This document shows, in pieces, positions 9,776 to 20,549 of a stretch of 58,224 bases of DNA. The stretch is from Psychrobacter urativorans (GTDB taxonomy: Bacteria > Pseudomonadota > Gammaproteobacteria > Pseudomonadales > Moraxellaceae), in assembly GCF_904846675.1 (NCBI RefSeq), contig NZ_CAJHBT010000017.1, positions 1 to 58,224 on the forward strand, read 5' to 3'. Every line of letters begins with the position of its first letter. The stretch's first letter is position 1. The notes under the pieces were generated by a model. The model did not search any database. It had not been told where the DNA came from and saw only the letters and a list, made by a program, of their open reading frames with translations. The translations under genes were made by a program, and so were the position numbers.

Positions 9776-10429
9776 ATGAAAAATTCAGAACAACCATTAA
9801 AAATAGATGTCGTATCAGATATCGTTTGCCCTTGGTGCATCATCGGCTATCAACAGCTGGCTGAAGCATTGAAGCAGATCAATACCGCGTATGAGATTCA
9901 TTGGCATCCGTTCGAGCTAAACCCTAACATGTCACTTGAGGGACAGAATCTACGCGAACATGGAGCCAAAAAGCACAATCGTACTGAACAGGAAGTACAA
10001 GAAAGTCGAGACAGAATGACGGCTGCAGGTGCAGAAGTCGGGTTTGAGTTCAACTTTAATGACAACACGCGTGTACACAACACCTTCAACATGCATCAAC
10101 TTCTACATTGGGCTGATCAATATGGGCGCACCAATGATCTAAAACAGGCCTTATTCACGGCTCATTTTACCAATAACCGAAATCTCTCTGAAAAATCGGT
10201 ACTGGCAGATATCGCTGCAGAAATTGGCTTGGATCGTGCCGAAGCGCTAGCGATTCTTGACGATCAACGTTTTGCTAAAGAGGTACGCGAGGCCGAACAG
10301 CATTGGCGGGAACAAGGTATTCAAAGTGTACCGTCGGTTGTCTTTAATGACCGTCATCTGGTTAGTGGTGCACAAGGGGTAGAAAACTATATCAGTATTT
10401 TGCAACAGCTGGCTGATATGCCCGACTGA
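9776..10429 (+). CDS. DsbA family oxidoreductase, FrnE-like
   Basis: A 217-residue thioredoxin-fold protein with the active site VCPWCIIGYQQL near residue 18, directly after the first beta strand (IDVVSDIVCPWC). The helical insertion and the late QSVPSVVFNDRHLVSGAQG segment with cis-proline place it in the FrnE / 2-hydroxychromene-2-carboxylate isomerase branch. No signal peptide is present, so it acts in the cytoplasm. Roles in this branch include disulphide handling under oxidative stress. It stands alone, close to the convergent TetR gene. Confidence 0.85.
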   Translation: MKNSEQPLKIDVVSDIVCPWCIIGYQQLAEALKQINTAYEIHWHPFELNPNMSLEGQNLREHGAKKHNRTEQEVQESRDRMTAAGAEVGFEFNFNDNTRVHNTFNMHQLLHWADQYGRTNDLKQALFTAHFTNNRNLSEKSVLADIAAEIGLDRAEALAILDDQRFAKEVREAEQHWREQGIQSVPSVVFNDRHLVSGAQGVENYISILQQLADMPD

Positions 10430-10564
10430 ACTATTATTTTAAACTATCTGTTTATATCTTAGTTCTAGACTGTCTTTCTAAGCTATTTTTATAACTGATG
10501 CCTGCCTTCTTGCTATATTTTTTAGAGCTTAGAGCACTGAGAGCAAGCAAAACTATGTTAAATA

Positions 10565-11192
10565 TCAGGCCGTTTCTGTGATGCGATCTATACCATCTAT
10601 ATAAAGCGCCTCCAAGGATAGCGCCATATCGTCAGCAATGTCATGCACAGCGGTGCTGTCGACATCACCCTGGGCAAAGAAAGGCGCGCAGCCCCATAAC
10701 TTTGGCCTGCAAGCGCCGACCGAAGCGCACAGGATCTAGCTGCTTATCTAATCCTCCAAGCCGTTGCGATTCAGTAAAACAATTTGTAAAGTGGGTCTCC
10801 AAACCTGCCAGCATTCGTTCAAATTTATGCAAAGCTGACTGCTCGCGCTCGCCTAGCTCCAGTAAGCCTTTGACCAGTATACAAGCGCGGCTTGGTAATT
10901 CTTCATCGCGCAGCCCGCCAAGCAGACGTAAGTAAGCCGCCAGTCCCAGCAATGGAGAGCTGTTGGCATCCAAGGTGCGATCCAACTCAACCATTGCCTT
11001 ACGGGCATAATAATCGAGTGCTTCTTGAAACAGGCCGTCTTTGCTACCGAAAGCCTCATAGATACTGCTGGGGCGCATATCGAGCGCTTCTTCTAATTCT
11101 TTTAGCGATGTAGCATGAAAGCCCTTTTGCCAGAACAGATGTAAAGTTCCTTCTAGCAAGTCTTGCTGGTTGTAAATTGTTGCACGATTCAT
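10565..11192 (-). pseudogene. TetR/AcrR family regulator with a C-terminal frameshift
   Basis: The intact part (175 residues, ending at 10665) has a TetR helix-turn-helix, LKELEEALDMRPSSIYEAFGSKDGLFQEAL, and a ligand-binding domain with a TetR_C pattern. After MGLRAFL the frame runs into CPG and a stop. One base fewer around 10680-10690 would restore AQGDVDSTAVHDIADDMA and continue to a stop at 10565, matching the family's usual length of about 205. The protein is thus shortened by about 30 residues. DNA binding may remain but dimerisation is doubtful. It is divergent from the HAD gene 48 bases away, its likely target. Confidence 0.75.
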
Positions 11193-11240
11193 AATCGATT
11201 CCAGTTTTTCTATGCCGTAAATTCATGAAAAGGATGGTTA

Positions 11241-11951
11241 ATGTCTCAGAAGAATGAATCCCCGAATAAATCCCCGTCTATTATTGTATTCGACGTCAAT
11301 GAAACTCTACTCGATATTACCAGTCTCGAACCTTTGTTTGAGCGCGTATTCGGTGACCCAACTATTATGCGAGAATGGTTTGCACAGCTGGTACTGTACT
11401 CACAAACCATGACTTTATCAGGGCTTTATACCTCATTTGGCGATCTTGGTGTGGGCATACTACGAATGGTTGCGACTATTCATGAAGTAACACTTGTAGA
11501 CGGCGATATCGCTGAGTTAAAAGAACGAATGAGCTCAATGCCCGCCCATCCCGACGTTATCCCTGCACTCACCCGCTTACGTGATGCAGGGTTTCGGTTA
11601 GTCACTTTGACTAATTCGCCGAGTAGTGCTTCGCCTACTCCATTAGAAAAAACAGGATTGAGCCAACTTTTTGAGCATACTTTTAGCATTGAGACTGTTG
11701 GTAAGTTCAAACCTGCTGCTGAAACCTATCACATGGTCGCCAAGAATTTGTCTGTTGAGACCTCAGAGTTATGCCTCGTCGCTTGTCACCTTTGGGACAT
11801 TATCGGGGCGCAAACAGCGGGCTGCCGTGGTGCACTTCTTACCCGACCTCACAATGCTATTCTGCCAGCATCAGGCGTACCCTTACCGGATATGGTAGCA
11901 TCGGATTTGAACACGCTCGTTGAGAAAATCATCCTTAACAAACAAGGATAA
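11241..11951 (+). CDS. Haloacid dehalogenase type II (HAD family)
   Basis: A 236-residue cytoplasmic hydrolase of the L-2-haloacid dehalogenase type. The nucleophile motif is IVFDVNETLLDIT (Asp near residue 18). WFAQLVLYSQTMTLSGLY matches the substrate-pocket region of the family. Further motifs are TLTNSP (motif II), the GKFKPAAETY lysine (motif III) and ACHLWDIIGAQTAGCRGALLTRP near the C terminus, where the usual AHAWD Asp is kept as LWD. It would hydrolyse a C-halogen bond of short 2-haloacids, though many members act on phosphates. It is divergent from the frameshifted TetR gene. Confidence 0.85.
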   Translation: MSQKNESPNKSPSIIVFDVNETLLDITSLEPLFERVFGDPTIMREWFAQLVLYSQTMTLSGLYTSFGDLGVGILRMVATIHEVTLVDGDIAELKERMSSMPAHPDVIPALTRLRDAGFRLVTLTNSPSSASPTPLEKTGLSQLFEHTFSIETVGKFKPAAETYHMVAKNLSVETSELCLVACHLWDIIGAQTAGCRGALLTRPHNAILPASGVPLPDMVASDLNTLVEKIILNKQG

Positions 11952-12120
11952 TCTTCACATTAGAGTCCTTAATGTTTAAATGGCAAGATAGTTAGCATCG
12001 GTATGACTTGCTGGCTATTTGTTAAGTGCTCCCCTATAACCATTTGCTTTGGGTAGACTTAATCATTACGTCTATGGTCTAGTTATGAAATAGACAAAAC
12101 TATTTTTGGGAGCACTTAGT

Positions 12121-12369
12121 ATGAGTACAGATAAGTTATTAAAGTTATCAGATGAAGCGGAAGAATTGGTTTTGGATAAACTTAGATTGTATATGACAGA
12201 AGAGTTCGATATTGATATCGGTAACCTGCCCGCACGGTTTTTATTGGATTTTATTATTGAAACGCTAGGGCCGCATTTATACAATCAAGTGATTGAAGAT
12301 ATTGAGCCTTGGCTATATGAAAGATTTACTATTATTTTAGAAGATATGCACAGCTTTAAAAAGGATTAG
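12121..12369 (+). CDS. DUF2164 family protein
   Basis: An 82-residue acidic protein with the DUF2164 pattern: SDEAEELVLDKLRLYMTEEFDIDIGNLPARFLLDFIIETLGPHLYNQVIED. The function of the family is unknown. I chose the ATG at 12121, with GGGAG about ten bases upstream, over an in-frame ATG 15 bases earlier. A single gene. Confidence 0.8.
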   Translation: MSTDKLLKLSDEAEELVLDKLRLYMTEEFDIDIGNLPARFLLDFIIETLGPHLYNQVIEDIEPWLYERFTIILEDMHSFKKD

Positions 12370-12473
12370 TTACTTATGCCAGCCAGCCGACCTTTTATAT
12401 AAGTGGGTACTTTTTGCTAATACCTTCTCTGACCAGCTTAAAACATCTATCTTAAAACAGTTCCCGTAAAACA

Positions 12474-12510
12474 AAAAATGCTGCCCCCATAAAAGGACAG
12501 CATTTTTTAC
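12474..12510. terminator. Terminator serving the formaldehyde dehydrogenase gene
   Basis: AAAATGCTG and CAGCATTTT form a stem, with A and T runs on both sides, so it can work in both directions. It lies just beyond the stop of the minus-strand alcohol dehydrogenase gene and after the DUF2164 gene. Confidence 0.75.
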
Positions 12511-12549
12511 TAAAAATTAATATCTGAGAGTTACGGCTTATCTATTTAA

Positions 12550-13695
<1,146 letters not shown>

Positions 13696-13928
13696 TTAAT
13701 TGGACTTTTAGTAACTAGGTTTTAACAAATGCGCTGTTAATAGTTCGAGCTTGCAGCCTATTAAACACAAGTGTAATTCTAATATTACTTACCTTGTATA
13801 GGTAGGCCTGACTTGTAACGCTACAATAACTGAGCGCGTGTTTGAATGAATATTGCCATATTACACCATTTCTAGGCCAGTGTTAATATGCTATATTTAC
13901 AAATATCTTTTACACAGTGGTAATAATT

Positions 13929-14801
13929 ATGAAGTGGGATGGCATCAGTGAGTTCGTCTACGTGGCCGAATACGAGAGTTTTACTAAGGCGGCAAAAAAG
14001 ATGGGGATCTCGACCGCCCAAGTGAGCCGGCAGGTGAGCGCCTTAGAGCAGCGCCTTAATATTAAATTACTGTACCGTACTACGCGTAAAGTATCATTAA
14101 CGGAAGAGGGCCGTGTTTTTTATCAGCACTGCCGTAGCGTTCTTGATGGCTTGGATGCCGCTGAACAAGCAGTCAGTAACTTACAATCGAAACCTCAAGG
14201 TAGGATTAAACTCACCGCGCCTGTCACTTATGGAGAGCAACAATTATTACCTTTGGTGAATGACTTTATGATGCACTATAGCGATATCGAAGTGACGGCC
14301 TTTTTGAGCAATCAAACGGTTGACTTGATGGAAGGCAATTATGATTTAGCGATTCGTATCGGCAAGTTAAGCGACTCCACCATGATGGCCAAAAAGCTCA
14401 GCCGCCGTACTAATTTTGTCTGTGCCGCGCCTGCCTATATTGAAAAACTTGGCATACCACACTCTCTGAATGACCTCAATCGACACAATTGCTTGCTTGG
14501 AACTTTGGATTATTGGCACTTTAAGGAAGCTAGTAAAGAGCGAAATATTCGGGTAACAGGTACCGTGCGCTATAATAGTGGTTATAGCTTGGCCGATGCC
14601 GCTTTAAAAGGGTTAGGTATCGTGCAGCTGCCTGATTATTACGTGCAAAAATATTTAGAATCGGGAGAGCTTGTGAGCTTGCTCGATAATTATAGAGAAC
14701 CTGAGGAAGAAATATGGGCGGTTTATCCTCACAACCGTCATTTATCACCGAAAATCAGGCTGTTAGTGGATTTTTTGGCGGAGCGCTTATCTAAACCCTA
14801 A
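13929..14801 (+). CDS. LysR family transcriptional regulator
   Basis: A 290-residue LysR-type regulator. The N-terminal winged helix-turn-helix is FVYVAEYESFTKAAKKMGISTAQVSRQVSALEQRLNIKLLYRTTRKVSLTEEG. The effector-binding domain begins near residue 90 (GRIKLTAPVTYGEQQLLPLVNDFM) and ends with YPHNRHLSPKIRLLVDFL. This is the CrgA-like subgroup that often controls detoxification dehydrogenases. I take the ATG at 13929 rather than a GTG 12 bases earlier. It is divergent from frmA, the obvious candidate target. Confidence 0.92.
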   Translation: MKWDGISEFVYVAEYESFTKAAKKMGISTAQVSRQVSALEQRLNIKLLYRTTRKVSLTEEGRVFYQHCRSVLDGLDAAEQAVSNLQSKPQGRIKLTAPVTYGEQQLLPLVNDFMMHYSDIEVTAFLSNQTVDLMEGNYDLAIRIGKLSDSTMMAKKLSRRTNFVCAAPAYIEKLGIPHSLNDLNRHNCLLGTLDYWHFKEASKERNIRVTGTVRYNSGYSLADAALKGLGIVQLPDYYVQKYLESGELVSLLDNYREPEEEIWAVYPHNRHLSPKIRLLVDFLAERLSKP

Positions 14802-15073
14802 CTAGCTCATAACGATATCGTAATAATAGTGGCTCGTGTTACACGTCCTATATTTCACTTCATCATATTGTAGATCGTCATACTTATACACGCTCCCCAG
14901 CGCTTAAAGACTAACATTATTACCAAATAGCAAAAGTAACTTTACATTTAAGTGTATTATATTTTATGCGGAACAATGTATGATAGTTTCTATCGACAGA
15001 CAACGCAGCAAACCTGCTACAACTCGATAGAAAAACTATTCATAAAAAATTATTCATAACTGGAGAACAACAC

Positions 15074-15457
15074 ATGAGCGTTTTTACTCACGTAACCCTT
15101 GGTACTAATGATGTTGATAAAGCTCGTACGTTCTACGATAACGTTTTAAGCATTTTAGGCCTTAAACGCATTACCGACCTCGGTGAAAACGGTTCAATAT
15201 GGGGCAAAGATGCGCCTTCATTCTTTGTAATGAATCCTAATGATGGTCAGCCAGCGAGTGTTGGTAATGGCAATATGGTTAGCTTTGAAGCCTCTAATCG
15301 TGCCGTTGTTGATGAGTTTCACGCTGCAGTGTTGAGCGCGGGTGGCCAGAATGAAGGCTTACCGGGCACACGAGATTGGGCCCCTAACGCTTATGGAGCC
15401 TATGTACGTGATTTAGATGGTAATAAGCTGGCCGTTTATTGCTTTAAAGCCGAATAA
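15074..15457 (+). CDS. VOC family (glyoxalase-fold) protein
   Basis: A 127-residue single-domain protein of the vicinal-oxygen-chelate superfamily: HVTLGTNDVDKARTFYDNVLSILGLKR at the N terminus and YGAYVRDLDGNKLAVYCFK at the C terminus. Members bind a divalent metal and include glyoxalase I-like enzymes and antibiotic-binding proteins. The substrate cannot be told. A GGAG ribosome site precedes the ATG, and a strong terminator follows. Confidence 0.88.
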   Translation: MSVFTHVTLGTNDVDKARTFYDNVLSILGLKRITDLGENGSIWGKDAPSFFVMNPNDGQPASVGNGNMVSFEASNRAVVDEFHAAVLSAGGQNEGLPGTRDWAPNAYGAYVRDLDGNKLAVYCFKAE

Positions 15458-15521
15458 AAGCTATCCCACGGATAAGTTATTCATGATGCTATAAGCCGCC
15501 AAGTAATTGGTTACAATAAAA

Positions 15522-15547
15522 ACCCCACAACTATGTGGGCTTTTTTC
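15522..15547 (+). terminator. Rho-independent terminator of the VOC gene
   Basis: CCCACA-ACTA-TGTGGG stem-loop followed by C and six T, 65 bases after the VOC stop. Confidence 0.9.
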
Positions 15548-15562
15548 TGTCGAAATTATAGA

Positions 15563-15957
15563 CTAAGGCTGGCTACCTTTATGAGCGAATACTTCATTAT
15601 CAGCGTTATGCGTCAGTAACGTAAAGGTATGAATGGGATCATTAAAGTGAGGATTCAATTCGAACATGCCAGTGATAGTGAATGCCTGACTGTCTTTCCA
15701 ATAAATACATTGCCAATCATTTTCCCCCTCTATATAGTAGGGTTCAAAAAATGCTTGCATGGGCATCAGACAGAATTGGTTATGCGTAAAAGGCGGCTCA
15801 AAGGTCTTCTTGTTTTCAATACTTTCTAGTTGGCGTTGTAGGTTGAATAGTCAACGGGTGCCTTTACCCATTTAGGACTTAATCCCAACTGTCCCATCAT
15901 TACTTTAATCTCACCATTTGACGGGATGATGATAGGACATTGATCCTGGGATTGTAG
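15563..15957 (-). pseudogene. SRAP (SOS response-associated peptidase, YedK/HMCES-type) pseudogene
   Basis: The minus strand encodes pieces of an SRAP protein, the family that crosslinks to abasic sites in single-stranded DNA. One frame reads CPIIIPSNGEIKVMMGQLGLSPKW and then VKAPVDYSTYNA. The frame then shifts by one base and continues LESIENKKTFEPPFTHNQFCLMPMQAFFEPYYIEG through FELNPHFNDPIHTFTLLTHNADN to an early stop. The N terminus with the essential Cys2 is missing: the homology stops at an IS-like end at 15958. The C terminus is also cut before the usual HxRMP motif. It is not functional. Confidence 0.8.
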
Positions 15958-15971
15958 TGGTCAACTAATTT
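15958..15971. mobile_element. Solo IS3-type terminal sequence
   Basis: TGGTCAACTAATTT is identical to the outer 14 bases of the right end (read inwards) of the IS3-family element at 39624-40880. It abuts the truncated 5' end of the SRAP pseudogene, so it is probably the scar of an insertion followed by deletion. Confidence 0.55.
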
Positions 15972-16127
15972 CACCTCAAGTATTAAGTTACTTGTATTTT
16001 TCATGGTTATTATTTTACTTATGTTTTGACTGACGTTTAAAAGAGGCTAGTAACGGCATCTTTTTTTAGTAATAATTACTTATAACTGTCTATTAGTTAT
16101 TATCTACTAACAACTAACTGTTGATAA

Positions 16128-17219
16128 CTATTTGGGCATCTTTAGAATAGGCTTAATAGTAATACCGCTTGCTGAGTCTTCAAATGCCTGTGTAATCTGA
16201 TCAAACTCATAGAACTTAGTTAGTTTATCGAATGGGAACTGTCCTGCTTTATAGTACGCAATCAGCTGCGGAATAAATACTTTAGGAATAGAGTCACCTT
16301 CAACAACCCCAATCATGCTCTTACCTTCCGCCATCAAATTCTCTTGAATATTAAGGGTTACCTCAGGTGTAACACCTACAATTGCAACAGTACCGAGTGG
16401 TCTTAAAGCATGTAATGACTGCTTGACTACCTCTGGAACTCCAGTGGTTTCGACAGCGTAATGACTGCCAGCACCCGTAATTTTTTTGACTTCTGCAACC
16501 ACATCGACATTTTTACTATTAAAAATATGGGTTGCGCCAAGCTCTGTTGCCAAACTAAGCCGATTGTCATGAATATCAACGGCAATGATATGTTGACAAC
16601 CAGTAATCTTGGCAGCCATAACGGCACTAAGGCCAACGGCACCAGCACCGTATATGACTATGCTAGAACCAAATTCTGGCTTAAGACGATTGAGAACGGT
16701 TCCGGCACCAGTCTGAATACCGCATCCAAGCGGGCCAAGTAAGGCTAAATCAACCTCAGGATCGACTTTTACGGCATTTTTAGCTTTAACAATAGCGTGG
16801 GTAGCAAATGAGGATTGACCAAAAAAAGTCGCTAATTCTTGTCCATCTTGAGCTAAACGATGACTGCCATCCTCCATAGCGCCACCAAAGTTAAGATCAT
16901 TGAACGTTTTGCAAACGGTTGGATGACCAGTCAGGCAATTCGTACAATGACCACAGTGAGCAAACGATAGAACGACATGATCACCGACTTGTAATTCAGT
17001 TACGGCTTCACCAACGGTTTCTATAATGCCTGAGCCTTCATGACCGAGCACGATTGGATAAGGCACTACGCCTTGATCGCGCGCAACAACATCTGTATGA
17101 CAGACGCCGACTGCAACAATCTTAACCTTTATCTCATCAAACTCAGGATTGGCAAGTTGTACAGATTCTATTTTGAATGCTTCGCCTTTACCATGTGTTA
17201 CTGCCGCTTTAATGTCCAT
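16128..17219 (-). CDS. Zinc-dependent alcohol dehydrogenase, aryl-alcohol dehydrogenase type
   Basis: A 363-residue medium-chain dehydrogenase. The catalytic zinc site is VGVCHTDVVARDQG and GHEGSGIIETVGE. The structural zinc site is CGHCTNCLTGHPTVC, and the NAD-binding motif is SIVIYGAGAVGLSAVMAAKITG. LLGPLGCGIQTGAGTVLN and the overall layout match benzyl / aryl-alcohol dehydrogenases (XylB/AreB-like). The physiological alcohol is unknown. It is followed upstream on the same strand by a DUF4031 gene with a gap of about 20 bases, so the two are likely co-transcribed. Confidence 0.88.
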   Translation of the reverse strand: MDIKAAVTHGKGEAFKIESVQLANPEFDEIKVKIVAVGVCHTDVVARDQGVVPYPIVLGHEGSGIIETVGEAVTELQVGDHVVLSFAHCGHCTNCLTGHPTVCKTFNDLNFGGAMEDGSHRLAQDGQELATFFGQSSFATHAIVKAKNAVKVDPEVDLALLGPLGCGIQTGAGTVLNRLKPEFGSSIVIYGAGAVGLSAVMAAKITGCQHIIAVDIHDNRLSLATELGATHIFNSKNVDVVAEVKKITGAGSHYAVETTGVPEVVKQSLHALRPLGTVAIVGVTPEVTLNIQENLMAEGKSMIGVVEGDSIPKVFIPQLIAYYKAGQFPFDKLTKFYEFDQITQAFEDSASGITIKPILKMPK

Positions 17220-17240
17220 TATTATGACCTCTGCAATTGA

Positions 17241-17513
17241 TTAGACTACTTGATTGTTTAGCTCTACTTTTAATTTCTTTGCACACTCAATAATCTTTTT
17301 TCTATCAGCAGCGATAGCCCCATTTTCAATAGCGATTAGGCGCATATGCAAAGTAACATCATAATGAGGATAACTCGCATTACGGTGAAACAAACGTTCA
17401 TCTACCTCCATAAACTCCGCAAAATCGTGCAACTCCTGCAAGCTGTCCGCTAACATATGGCACCATCTGTAGCCTTTGAATTCTATACACATAAAATCCA
17501 CGTATATTGCCAT
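17241..17513 (-). CDS. DUF4031 family protein
   Basis: A 90-residue protein with the DUF4031 pattern: MAIYVD at the start, WCHMLADSLQELHDFAEFM and then RLFHRNASYPHYDVTLHMRLIAIENGA. The family has no assigned function but is common next to metabolic genes. It precedes the aryl-alcohol dehydrogenase in the same transcription direction. AAGGAG lies upstream of the ATG. Confidence 0.82.
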   Translation of the reverse strand: MAIYVDFMCIEFKGYRWCHMLADSLQELHDFAEFMEVDERLFHRNASYPHYDVTLHMRLIAIENGAIAADRKKIIECAKKLKVELNNQVV

Positions 17514-17621
17514 CTCGTTATCTCCTTACAGTGATATGCGCCGTCTTATAAACATCTCATTTTAAACTATGTTGTTTGAAGCCTATCAGTAATTAGAGCC
17601 TAAGTTTTAAAAGTATAAACC

Positions 17622-18770
17622 TTAAAAGAAAGCTTTAGCAAAAGTCTCTTTTAAACTCTTCGGCTCTTGGCGTTTAACCTTATTTAGCTTATGGCGAGTC
17701 TTTGAGGCAACTTGATAAGCTTTTAAACGCGACTGTTGTATATTACCAATCGGTCGATTGGCCTCTAAGCAGCGAAATGGCGTAAATGATAGGTTTTCCA
17801 TGATTTCAAAATTGCCATCGTCCGGCACATCTTGGCAAGGAATGGTCAGGCGTGCTACCGTCACAAATGGCGCATCCGATTCTTTCCATTCTTTAGTCAA
17901 TTCATCAATGGGCTGCTGTTTAAGGTTACGGCATAATTGAATTTGTACTTCAAACATATAATCATGTTCACGTATCTCATTAATAATCAGTGGTTGAATG
18001 GCTTCTGACTTGCTAGCCAAATCTGGAGTTCGACGGGTGACTTTTTTGCTGGCCTTTTTGGTGGGCTTCACGCGAATTTTTGCCATATAATCACCGTGGC
18101 GTACCGCGCCTTGTGAATAAAAGCTATATAGCAAGGTATTCTTAGGCTCAATTTTGGCAAATTTACTAATAGCAGCTAAAGTCTTAAAGGATTCTTTACT
18201 AGGTAATTTGGAGCTATGATTGGTTAACCAGTCGAAGGCGAATTTTGCCTCGCCAAGTTTCCCCTTGGCAAGATAATCGCCCATCTGCAAAAATAGCTTA
18301 GAGATATAAGCGTAATCTTCAATCCTATTACAAAAGAAAACCGGAAAGTTAATAAGATTATAATCGAAAGTAGTGCTGTTCTCTTCACCAGGCGCTAGCT
18401 TTTTACCGGGGACGTCAAAGACTTTAATCGCCAATCCTTGTGCTAATCCAAGCTTAATGTCGGCGTCAACCTTCGGTGCACCGTTGGAGAATCGAATAAC
18501 GGCATCATGAACGCCTGCTTTGGCGTAGAAACCTTGCGCATATTCTTTGGGAATATCATCTAAAATCTCAAACTTAGCTTTGAGAGCGCAGTAGCCTTTA
18601 GCGTGGGCATCTCGCGTATGATAGTCGACGTTGTCTGCTTCATTACTTCTACTAATATAGTCACGAATGTCGTTAGAAATGGTACGAATGTTGTGTTCAT
18701 CTGCTGCGGACAGCTCAAGATATTTAGAATCATAAGGAACGTATTTCGGTTTAAAGAGTCTCTTTAGCAT
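17622..18770 (-). CDS. Catalase family heme protein
   Basis: A 382-residue member of the short catalase-like heme family (SrpA-like) rather than a classical 480-residue catalase. Visible motifs are the distal region KGYCALKAKFEIL and AVIRFSNGAPKVDADIKLGLAQGLAIKVF, which corresponds to the RFS(N/T) segment of catalases. The C-terminal ENLSFTPFRCLEANRPIGNIQQSRLKAYQVAS should hold the heme-ligand tyrosine. There is no signal peptide. It lies downstream of the DyP peroxidase gene on the same strand with a 64-base gap, suggesting a shared peroxide-response role. Confidence 0.85.
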   Translation of the reverse strand: MLKRLFKPKYVPYDSKYLELSAADEHNIRTISNDIRDYISRSNEADNVDYHTRDAHAKGYCALKAKFEILDDIPKEYAQGFYAKAGVHDAVIRFSNGAPKVDADIKLGLAQGLAIKVFDVPGKKLAPGEENSTTFDYNLINFPVFFCNRIEDYAYISKLFLQMGDYLAKGKLGEAKFAFDWLTNHSSKLPSKESFKTLAAISKFAKIEPKNTLLYSFYSQGAVRHGDYMAKIRVKPTKKASKKVTRRTPDLASKSEAIQPLIINEIREHDYMFEVQIQLCRNLKQQPIDELTKEWKESDAPFVTVARLTIPCQDVPDDGNFEIMENLSFTPFRCLEANRPIGNIQQSRLKAYQVASKTRHKLNKVKRQEPKSLKETFAKAFF

Positions 18771-18834
18771 AGTGTTGTCCTAATAAAATGTGAGTGACCG
18801 TTTTGTTCTAGGTTAGTTTTGATAATAAAGCATA

Positions 18835-20427
18835 CTAAGACAGTTCACTAATCCATTTCAATGCTGATAAGCTTGGGATAAATAAATACTCCCCACCGTA
18901 TAAAGTATTGAAGGTCTCTATACTATGATAACGCTTACGAATAGGGTCAGCAGGTACGGTAAAGGTATCGGCTGCAGCGTTTTTATTGCCATGATGTATG
19001 CCAAGCATAGGATCTCTTTCTTCGCCTAAATTCATAAAGTTACCGTCATTAATCCATTGTGATTGTAAGAATTCAACGGTTTCCATGGCATGGGCGTTAA
19101 TACCAATGAAGAATAAGCCGCGCTCTTTACCGTCGTCCTCCGTCACATCGGGCGGCAACACTTCACCGAAGCCAACCACACGTCTAACGATTCGATGCAC
19201 ACGAACATCTGATAAGATAAAGTCTTTACTGTCTCGAGGGTTCATTCGCCGCGCATGAGCACCAAACGGACAGCGCTTACCGTAAGGGTCTTCCTTGTAG
19301 CCAAAGTCATTATTGCGGCTAGGGTCAGCGCCCAATTCTTCATCATCATAGTCAGGTGACAGTACCAATGGCGCACCTGAGCGCCAGCGTCCCCACATCT
19401 TGGCGCCAAGTAATTCAGCTTCCTCGACAGAATCACTGTTGTCTCGTAGATATTTATTAAATTTAGCGACATGGCTATCGTAGGCTCTTAACACCATAAA
19501 CGAGCCGTTCTTTCCCAACACTTCAGGCTGCGGCATAGGCGGGATAAGACCGGCTTCGCTTTCGTAACCTAGGACAAATTCTCCTGCAGCAATCGGGTCG
19601 GTATAGCTTGGCGGCGTTTGAATACCGCTCCCCTCAATTTCTGGATTACTAATACCATCCTGATAGCCAAAGACATTTTTGACATCTTCAGTTGCACCAA
19701 AATCATGTTCCATGAGGATTTCAATATGGCCTTGAGCAGGATTTTCAGGGTTGATATGGACGCTAATATCGTCTTTGAGCTCGGCAAGTTTCGTTTGCCA
19801 TTTCTCTTCAGTATCGGCAATGATAGCAGCGAAAATATGGACATCACCTTTATTGCCGAAAGGGGCGGTCCAAGTCTCTGGCGCGTTGACATCGATATCT
19901 CGTAACTTATCAGCGCGTCCTGCCATGCCCACTTTAAAGGACTCAGGAAAACTATCTAGTGACGATTGCGGCACGCCCAACGCCTCTAGACCCTCATAAG
20001 TAATGACAATGGATAGCGTGGCCTGCATGTCTTTATGCCAGTCTTTACTACCAGTCACGTCGGGTAGAACTTTGGCAGTCATTTGCCGCCCGATTTGAGG
20101 ATTGTTAATTTTGAGCGCGACTAAAGTACCAAAATAAGGTACGGGACGCTCGTGCAAAATGATAGATTGAATATCCTCTAGCTGCATAGTCACTAGATTA
20201 GGATTAAATACTCCGCGCGCTTTACGGGCAAAGGTTTCAATATCATCACCGACTTGCTGTTTAATATCTTTAAACCAAGTCTCAAACTTACCATCTTCGA
20301 TAGCATTGCCAAATTCATCTTTCAGTTCGTCTTTGAGGTCATGCAGCTTGTCTGTTAGCGGATGCTCGTCGGTATCCTGAGCGTCTGCTATTTTAAAAGT
20401 ATCATTTTTAGAAGTGTCATTACTCAT
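18835..20427 (-). CDS. DyP-type heme peroxidase
   Basis: A 530-residue dye-decolourising peroxidase. The signature GXXDG motif is present as NVFGYQDGISNPE, with its Asp as distal catalyst. The proximal histidine region is CPFGAHARRMNPRDSKDF, followed by VHRIVRRVVGFGE and KERGLFFIGINAHAMETVEFLQSQW. It is long for the family: an acidic N-terminal extension of about 90 residues (TDKLHDLKDELKDEFGNAIED) precedes the peroxidase fold. There is no Tat or Sec signal, so it is cytoplasmic or an encapsulated cargo, although no encapsulin gene is seen. It is flanked by a 205-residue unknown gene upstream and the catalase-like gene downstream. Confidence 0.93.
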   Translation of the reverse strand: MSNDTSKNDTFKIADAQDTDEHPLTDKLHDLKDELKDEFGNAIEDGKFETWFKDIKQQVGDDIETFARKARGVFNPNLVTMQLEDIQSIILHERPVPYFGTLVALKINNPQIGRQMTAKVLPDVTGSKDWHKDMQATLSIVITYEGLEALGVPQSSLDSFPESFKVGMAGRADKLRDIDVNAPETWTAPFGNKGDVHIFAAIIADTEEKWQTKLAELKDDISVHINPENPAQGHIEILMEHDFGATEDVKNVFGYQDGISNPEIEGSGIQTPPSYTDPIAAGEFVLGYESEAGLIPPMPQPEVLGKNGSFMVLRAYDSHVAKFNKYLRDNSDSVEEAELLGAKMWGRWRSGAPLVLSPDYDDEELGADPSRNNDFGYKEDPYGKRCPFGAHARRMNPRDSKDFILSDVRVHRIVRRVVGFGEVLPPDVTEDDGKERGLFFIGINAHAMETVEFLQSQWINDGNFMNLGEERDPMLGIHHGNKNAAADTFTVPADPIRKRYHSIETFNTLYGGEYLFIPSLSALKWISELS

Positions 20428-20549
20428 GGCTAAACCTATTTTATTTATAATTAACCTTGGTTATAAAACTATATAGCTCTCCTCCATGTTTAAGAAGAGA
20501 GGCTATAATAATCTACTTGTTAAAGGGCTATATTTTCAGGAAAAGCAGA

